From NCBI RefSeq assembly GCF_030371825.1, contig NZ_JAUDDM010000013.1: a stretch of DNA of 56,977 nucleotides; one strand, written 5' to 3'. Source of the stretch: Collinsella sp944321445 (GTDB taxonomy: Bacteria; Actinomycetota; Coriobacteriia; Coriobacteriales; Coriobacteriaceae). The notes beneath the pieces are model-generated. The model saw nothing but the letters and a program-made list of their open reading frames with translations. It ran no database searches and was not told the origin of the DNA. Both the position numbers and the translations under genes were made by a program. Positions 53,076-56,977 of this stretch are shown here, piece by piece; the first letter of the stretch is position 1; every line of letters begins with the position of its first letter.

Positions 53076-53951
53076 TTAAGCGAGGTAGGCGCGCAGGGCG
53101 TCCAAGGCACGCTCAGCGTCGGTGCGCCCGATCTGGTAGGCGTGCTCGAGAATCTGCGGGTCGCGCACCATCATGGGCATCTTCACTGACTCACTCGGGC
53201 GGATGACGAATACACGCCCTTCCGCCTCCAGCTGTGCGAGCCGGTCAAGCTGCGCGTTGTAGCGCTCGTGGCGGTTTGCGAGCAGCTTGACGAGGTTGGG
53301 GTAGCGCCGCAGCCATACGCGCAGCACGGGCATCAGGTTGTTGGGCTCCTTGCGGTAGCCCTCGGGCTGCGTGAGCACGACGACCGTGCGGTCGTATCCC
53401 TGGTCGAGCATCCACTGGAATGGGATGGAGTCCGCCACACCGCCGTCGAGCATGCGATGCCCCTCGAGACACACCGGGTGCGAGACCATAGGGATCGATG
53501 CCGACGCGCGAATCCACTCGATGTCGGTTACGTCCCCCGGGCCCAGGTCGTGGTAGACGGGCTCGCCGGTGTCGATGTCGGTCGCCACTATGGTGAAGCG
53601 CATGGGGTCGGCCGCGAAGGTCGCGCTGTCGAACACATCGAGCTTCCAGGGCAGCTCGCCGTATGCGAAGTCACGGCTGAACAGGTCGCCCTTGAAGATC
53701 CAGTTGCGCAAGCTCGCGTAACGCGGGTCGGCGCAGTACTTCTTGTTGTAGCGCAAAGCGCGGCCGATCTGCTTCGATTTGAAGTTGCAGCCAAAGGTCG
53801 CGCCGGCCGATACGCCTACCGTCGCCGTGGCGGTGATGCCCCGTTCCATCCAGACGTCGATGACGCCTGAAGTGTACATGCCGCGAAAGCCGCCGCCTTC
53901 GAGCACGACGCCCACGGTCGGTTCGGTGTCCGCATCGCTCCGTTCAGTCAC
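53076..53951 (-). CDS. Patatin-like phospholipase
   Basis: 291 residues; GTG start at 53951 with AGGAGG about 9 nt upstream. Oxyanion-hole motif VLEGGGFRGMYTSG, nucleophile Ser48 in GVSAG, catalytic Asp169 in MLDGGVADS. This Ser-Asp dyad family hydrolyses acyl chains from phospholipids. No signal peptide. It starts 30 nt after the helicase stop, so they form one operon. Members of this bacterial subtype (related to YjjU/RssA) are often uncharacterised. Confidence 0.9.
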   Translation of the reverse strand: MTERSDADTEPTVGVVLEGGGFRGMYTSGVIDVWMERGITATATVGVSAGATFGCNFKSKQIGRALRYNKKYCADPRYASLRNWIFKGDLFSRDFAYGELPWKLDVFDSATFAADPMRFTIVATDIDTGEPVYHDLGPGDVTDIEWIRASASIPMVSHPVCLEGHRMLDGGVADSIPFQWMLDQGYDRTVVVLTQPEGYRKEPNNLMPVLRVWLRRYPNLVKLLANRHERYNAQLDRLAQLEAEGRVFVIRPSESVKMPMMVRDPQILEHAYQIGRTDAERALDALRAYLA

Positions 53952-53981
53952 TGCGTTCTTCCTCCTCGCACGCCGTGGTAC

Positions 53982-56606
53982 CTATGCCAGCAGGTCTTCG
54001 ATGAACCCGACGCGGTAGTTCTTGAAGATGGTTTCGCCCTCGTTCGCTGTGGCGTCGAGGTCGAGGTCGGCCATGATGCCAAAGTCGTGGTCGCCTGCCT
54101 CGTCCGAGAATATCTGGTGCACGTGCCACACGTGGTCGGTCTTCTCGTCCGCTTCGTCGATCGACAGGTACGCCGACGAGCGCGCGTCGGCGTCGAGCAG
54201 GATCTCATCGTGCGCCTCGAAGTACGCATCGAGCGCCCGCTGCCAACGCACTTCGGTCATGCCCCAGTCCGCATCGAGCGCGCCCAGATCGGCGGTTCGG
54301 TCGGCTGCCGCCAGAGACACGCGGCGCATGAGAGCGTTGCGCACGAGCAGCGTCATGCCGCGGCGGTCGGCCACGACGGCATCGGCTGCCTGCGGGGGAG
54401 CGGCGTCCAGGGCTGCGGGGTCGCCCGCGGCCTCCCATTCGTCCACCAGGCTCGAGTCCACCGAGCGCACCACGAAGCCCAGCCACGAGATGATGTTGCG
54501 CAGCTGGTCGTTGCGTTTTTCGAGCGGTACGGTGCGATCGAGCGAGCGGAACGCTTCGGCGAGGTAGCGCAGCAAGATGCCCTCCGAGCGCGCGATGCCG
54601 AGCTTTTGCACGTAGCCCTTGAAGTCCGCGGCGCTCTCGAGCATATCACGCAGCACCGACTTAGGCGACAGCGCGTAGTCGTTGGCCCAGGGCACCTTTT
54701 CGCAGTAGCTCGCGAAGGCGGCGTCCAGCATGTCCTCGAGCGGCTTGTCGTAGGTGATGTCGGCGATTTTCTCCAGGCGCTCCTCGTACTCGATGCCGTC
54801 GGCCTTCATCTCGGCCATGGCGCGGTCGCGCGCCTGGCGCTCCTGCGCGCGCAGGACCTGCTTGGGATCCTCGAGCGTCGCCTCGACCATGGAGATGAGG
54901 TCCATGGTGTAGGTCTCGCTTTCAGGGTCGAGCAGCTCGAGCGCCGCGAGCAAAAACGGTGACAGGGGCTGGTCCAGCGCGAAGTCATCCGGCAGGTCGA
55001 CGGTGAGCGTGTAGCCGTCGCTTCCGTCCTCGAGGGTCTCGCGTACCACCACGCCCGAATCGATGAGCGTGGCGAAGATCTCGTCGGCGCGCGCGTTCAA
55101 GGCGAGCTTCTCCTCGGGCGTCTGCAACGAGTGCTCGATGAGCTCGCCGACGTGCGCGCGGGCGTCACCACCCTGCTCGACTATGGAGAGGACCATGGAA
55201 TGCGTGATGCGCAGGCGCGGCTTGAGCGTTTCCGGGGCGGATTCGATGAGGCGGGTGAACGTCTGCTCGTTCCAGGTCACGAATCCCTCGGGCGGTTTTT
55301 TCTTCTTGATCTTGCGCAGTTTCTTGGGGTCGTCGCCCGCCTTGGCGACGAGCTTGGCGTTCTCGATTTCGTGTTCGGGCGCCTCGGCGATGACGCAACC
55401 TTCCGTGTCGAAGCCGGCGCGTCCGGCGCGGCCGGCGATTTGGTGGAACTCGCGGGCGCGCAGACGGCGCATGCGGTACCCGTCGAACTTGGTGAGCGCG
55501 GTGAGCACGACGGTGTGGATAGGCACGTTGATGCCGACGCCGAGCGTGTCGGTGCCGCAAATGACCGGCAGCAGGCCCTGCTGGGCGAGCTTCTCCACAA
55601 GAAGGCGGTAGCGCGGCAACATGCCGGCGTGGTGCACGCCCACGCCGCACGAAAGCAGGCGTTTCAAGATCTTGCCGAAGGCGGTGGTGAAGCGCGTGCC
55701 CTTGGCGGCCTCCTTGATGGCCTCGCGCTGCTCCTTGCTTGCAACGCCGAAGTTGGCGAGCGACTGCGCGGTGGTGAGGGCGGCATCTTGCGAGAAGTGC
55801 ACGATGTAGAGCGGCGCCTCGCCGCGGCGCAACGCGAGCTCGACGGTGCCTTCAAGCGAGGTCAGGACGTACTCGTAGGATAGCGGTACGGGGCGCGGCG
55901 CGTCGGTGACGGCGTCGACTTCGGCGCCGGTGCGCTCGCGCAGCGCGTCGGCGATCTGCGTGATGTCGCCGAGCGTGGCGCTCATGAGCATGAACTGCGC
56001 GCGCGGCAGCGTGAGCAGCGGAACCTGCCACGCCCAGCCGCGGTCGGGGTCGGCGAAGTAGTGGAACTCGTCCATGGCGACGCAGCCCACATCGGAGTCC
56101 TCGCCCTCGCGCAGTGCCTGGTTCGCCAGAATCTCAGCCGTGCAGCAGATGACCGGGGCGCCGGTGTTGATGTGCGTGTCGCCGGTGATCATGCCCACGT
56201 TGTCACGGCCGAGCACCTCGACCAGGTCGAAGAACTTTTCGCTCACGAGGGCCTTGATGGGAGCGGTGTAATAGGCGCGTTTGCCCTGCGCCATGCCCAT
56301 GAACAGCATGCCGAGCGCAACGAGCGACTTGCCGGAGCCGGTGGGGGTACCCAAGATGACATGGTCACCGGCGGCGAGGTCCATCAGCGCTTCCTCCTGG
56401 TGTGCCCACAGCTCGATGCCCTGGCCCTCGGCCCATTCGAAGAAGCGCTCGAATGCCTCGTCGGGCGTCAGCCACGGCTCGGGCGCGCTGCCGTCTTCGG
56501 GTTCCCACCAGCTGGGCGAGAGTGCGCCCAGCGATCCGCTTGTCAAAGCGCCGGTGCCGCCCGCAAAAGAGCTCGCCGATGCCGTTGTGTTCATCGTGTC
56601 TGCCAC
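53982..56606 (-). CDS. Ski2-like DEAD/DEAH RNA helicase with DUF3516 C terminus
   Basis: 874 residues from the GTG at 56606 (AAGGA 6 nt upstream), giving MADTMNTTASASS; an ATG four codons later is possible. Motifs: ILGTPTGSGKSLVALG (Walker A), CVAMDEFHYF (motif II), LMSATLGD (III), VGINVPIHTVV and HQIAGRAGRAGFDTEG (VI). The C-terminal 350 residues match actinobacterial DUF3516-type helicases. Likely an ATP-driven RNA helicase in RNA turnover, or a lineage-specific relative. First gene of the operon with the patatin gene. Confidence 0.9.
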   Translation of the reverse strand: MADTMNTTASASSFAGGTGALTSGSLGALSPSWWEPEDGSAPEPWLTPDEAFERFFEWAEGQGIELWAHQEEALMDLAAGDHVILGTPTGSGKSLVALGMLFMGMAQGKRAYYTAPIKALVSEKFFDLVEVLGRDNVGMITGDTHINTGAPVICCTAEILANQALREGEDSDVGCVAMDEFHYFADPDRGWAWQVPLLTLPRAQFMLMSATLGDITQIADALRERTGAEVDAVTDAPRPVPLSYEYVLTSLEGTVELALRRGEAPLYIVHFSQDAALTTAQSLANFGVASKEQREAIKEAAKGTRFTTAFGKILKRLLSCGVGVHHAGMLPRYRLLVEKLAQQGLLPVICGTDTLGVGINVPIHTVVLTALTKFDGYRMRRLRAREFHQIAGRAGRAGFDTEGCVIAEAPEHEIENAKLVAKAGDDPKKLRKIKKKKPPEGFVTWNEQTFTRLIESAPETLKPRLRITHSMVLSIVEQGGDARAHVGELIEHSLQTPEEKLALNARADEIFATLIDSGVVVRETLEDGSDGYTLTVDLPDDFALDQPLSPFLLAALELLDPESETYTMDLISMVEATLEDPKQVLRAQERQARDRAMAEMKADGIEYEERLEKIADITYDKPLEDMLDAAFASYCEKVPWANDYALSPKSVLRDMLESAADFKGYVQKLGIARSEGILLRYLAEAFRSLDRTVPLEKRNDQLRNIISWLGFVVRSVDSSLVDEWEAAGDPAALDAAPPQAADAVVADRRGMTLLVRNALMRRVSLAAADRTADLGALDADWGMTEVRWQRALDAYFEAHDEILLDADARSSAYLSIDEADEKTDHVWHVHQIFSDEAGDHDFGIMADLDLDATANEGETIFKNYRVGFIEDLLA

Positions 56607-56757
56607 GTGCCGTCCTTTTCGATAGCGATTTGTCTGCACACCATTATGTCGCATCTGCGCGGAGAAGTTGCCGCACTGCCTGCGCAGATTTGCTTCGCGC
56701 TCTGTTCGGCATGTTCTTAGGCAGGATACGGGCCGAAGAGGGTGTTGTGAGCGGCGG

Positions 56758-56941
56758 CTAGACAAAAAAGCGAGTTTTGGTCATGTGCATAGAGCGTGCA
56801 GATTGCCCAGAATTGAGCCGTGTATATTGAAGCAAGATTATCTGGGCAAATGCTAGACATAATGAATAGAAAAGTCCGAAATCGGACTAAATAAATGTTA
56901 TAAAGCTAATAGGAATAGCCAAAACTCGATTTTTTGTCTAG
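56758..56941. repeat. 184-bp long-stem inverted-repeat element (family A relative)
   Basis: Left arm 56758-56780 (CTAGACAAAAAAGCGAGTTT...) and right arm 56919-56941 are reverse complements with one mismatch. TAGACAAA ends match copy 2 (11419). AT-rich interior without a coding frame. It accounts for most of the gene-free 56607-56977. Confidence 0.75.
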
Positions 56942-56977
56942 CGCCCTGACGCCGTCTCGTGAGTCAGGGAAATCTAT

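Overview
The window looks like a chromosomal segment of a high-GC Coriobacteriia gut bacterium, most likely Collinsella or a close relative. The reasons are the strong G/C third-position bias, AGGAGG-type ribosome binding sites, a bile salt hydrolase with the classic catalytic residues, a Coriobacteriia-style multi-ferredoxin protein, and the absence of outer-membrane genes. The genus is inferred; there is no rRNA or tRNA gene here to confirm it.

Layout. (1) 1-13.4 kb is core genome: a Ser/Thr kinase and FHA-domain pair, an M20 amidohydrolase, groES-groEL, a multi-[4Fe-4S] protein, ychF, a small DUF1648 membrane protein, type I asparaginase, and guaA with a clear intrinsic terminator. Two 204-bp inverted-repeat elements lie back to back between the asparaginase gene and guaA. 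(2) 13.4-35.5 kb is an accessory defence island starting at the 3' end of guaA. It holds a type I restriction-modification operon (hsdR-hsdM-hsdS); three intact AAA+/DUF4143 ATPases plus two DUF4143 fragments; a two-gene unit of a fused GmrSD-like DUF262/DUF1524 nuclease and an 811-residue uncharacterised membrane protein; a frameshifted Abi_2 HEPN gene with a small terminated RNA upstream; an ApeA-like HEPN protein; a decayed AlbA_2-type gene; and a very small hydrophobic toxin-like peptide preceded by a LexA-like operator. GC content drops inside several of these genes, especially the first recognition domain of hsdS and the ApeA-like gene. (3) 35.6-56.6 kb returns to core-type content: a CcdA-thioredoxin fusion, a maltose/galactoside acetyltransferase, a membrane-anchored alpha/beta hydrolase bracketed by two inverted copies of a 150-bp palindromic element, tex, bile salt hydrolase plus an MFS exporter, a GH2 glycosidase, a secreted CAP/SLH surface protein, a zinc-ribbon protein, an RsmJ-like methyltransferase, an RNA 2',3'-cyclic phosphodiesterase, a MerR/excisionase-like regulator, an aldo/keto reductase, a patatin-like lipase and a Ski2-like helicase. 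The window ends in a third relative of the long-stem elements.

The strongest new signals are in the island. Two ATPase genes are each preceded by a 124-bp repeat ending in ATCGAGTGGGAGTA (a near copy of the guaA 3' end), then exactly 100 nt containing a locus-specific hairpin, then the ATPase start; the third ATPase has a weaker version at 104 nt. The DUF262/DUF1524 plus 811-residue pair is flanked by ACTCGGAC-type repeats and looks like an undescribed two-gene defence cassette. The LexA-like box before a 25-residue membrane peptide with a convergent antisense promoter resembles an SOS-controlled type I toxin-antitoxin. The Abi_2 gene is preceded by a compact structured RNA of about 63 nt.
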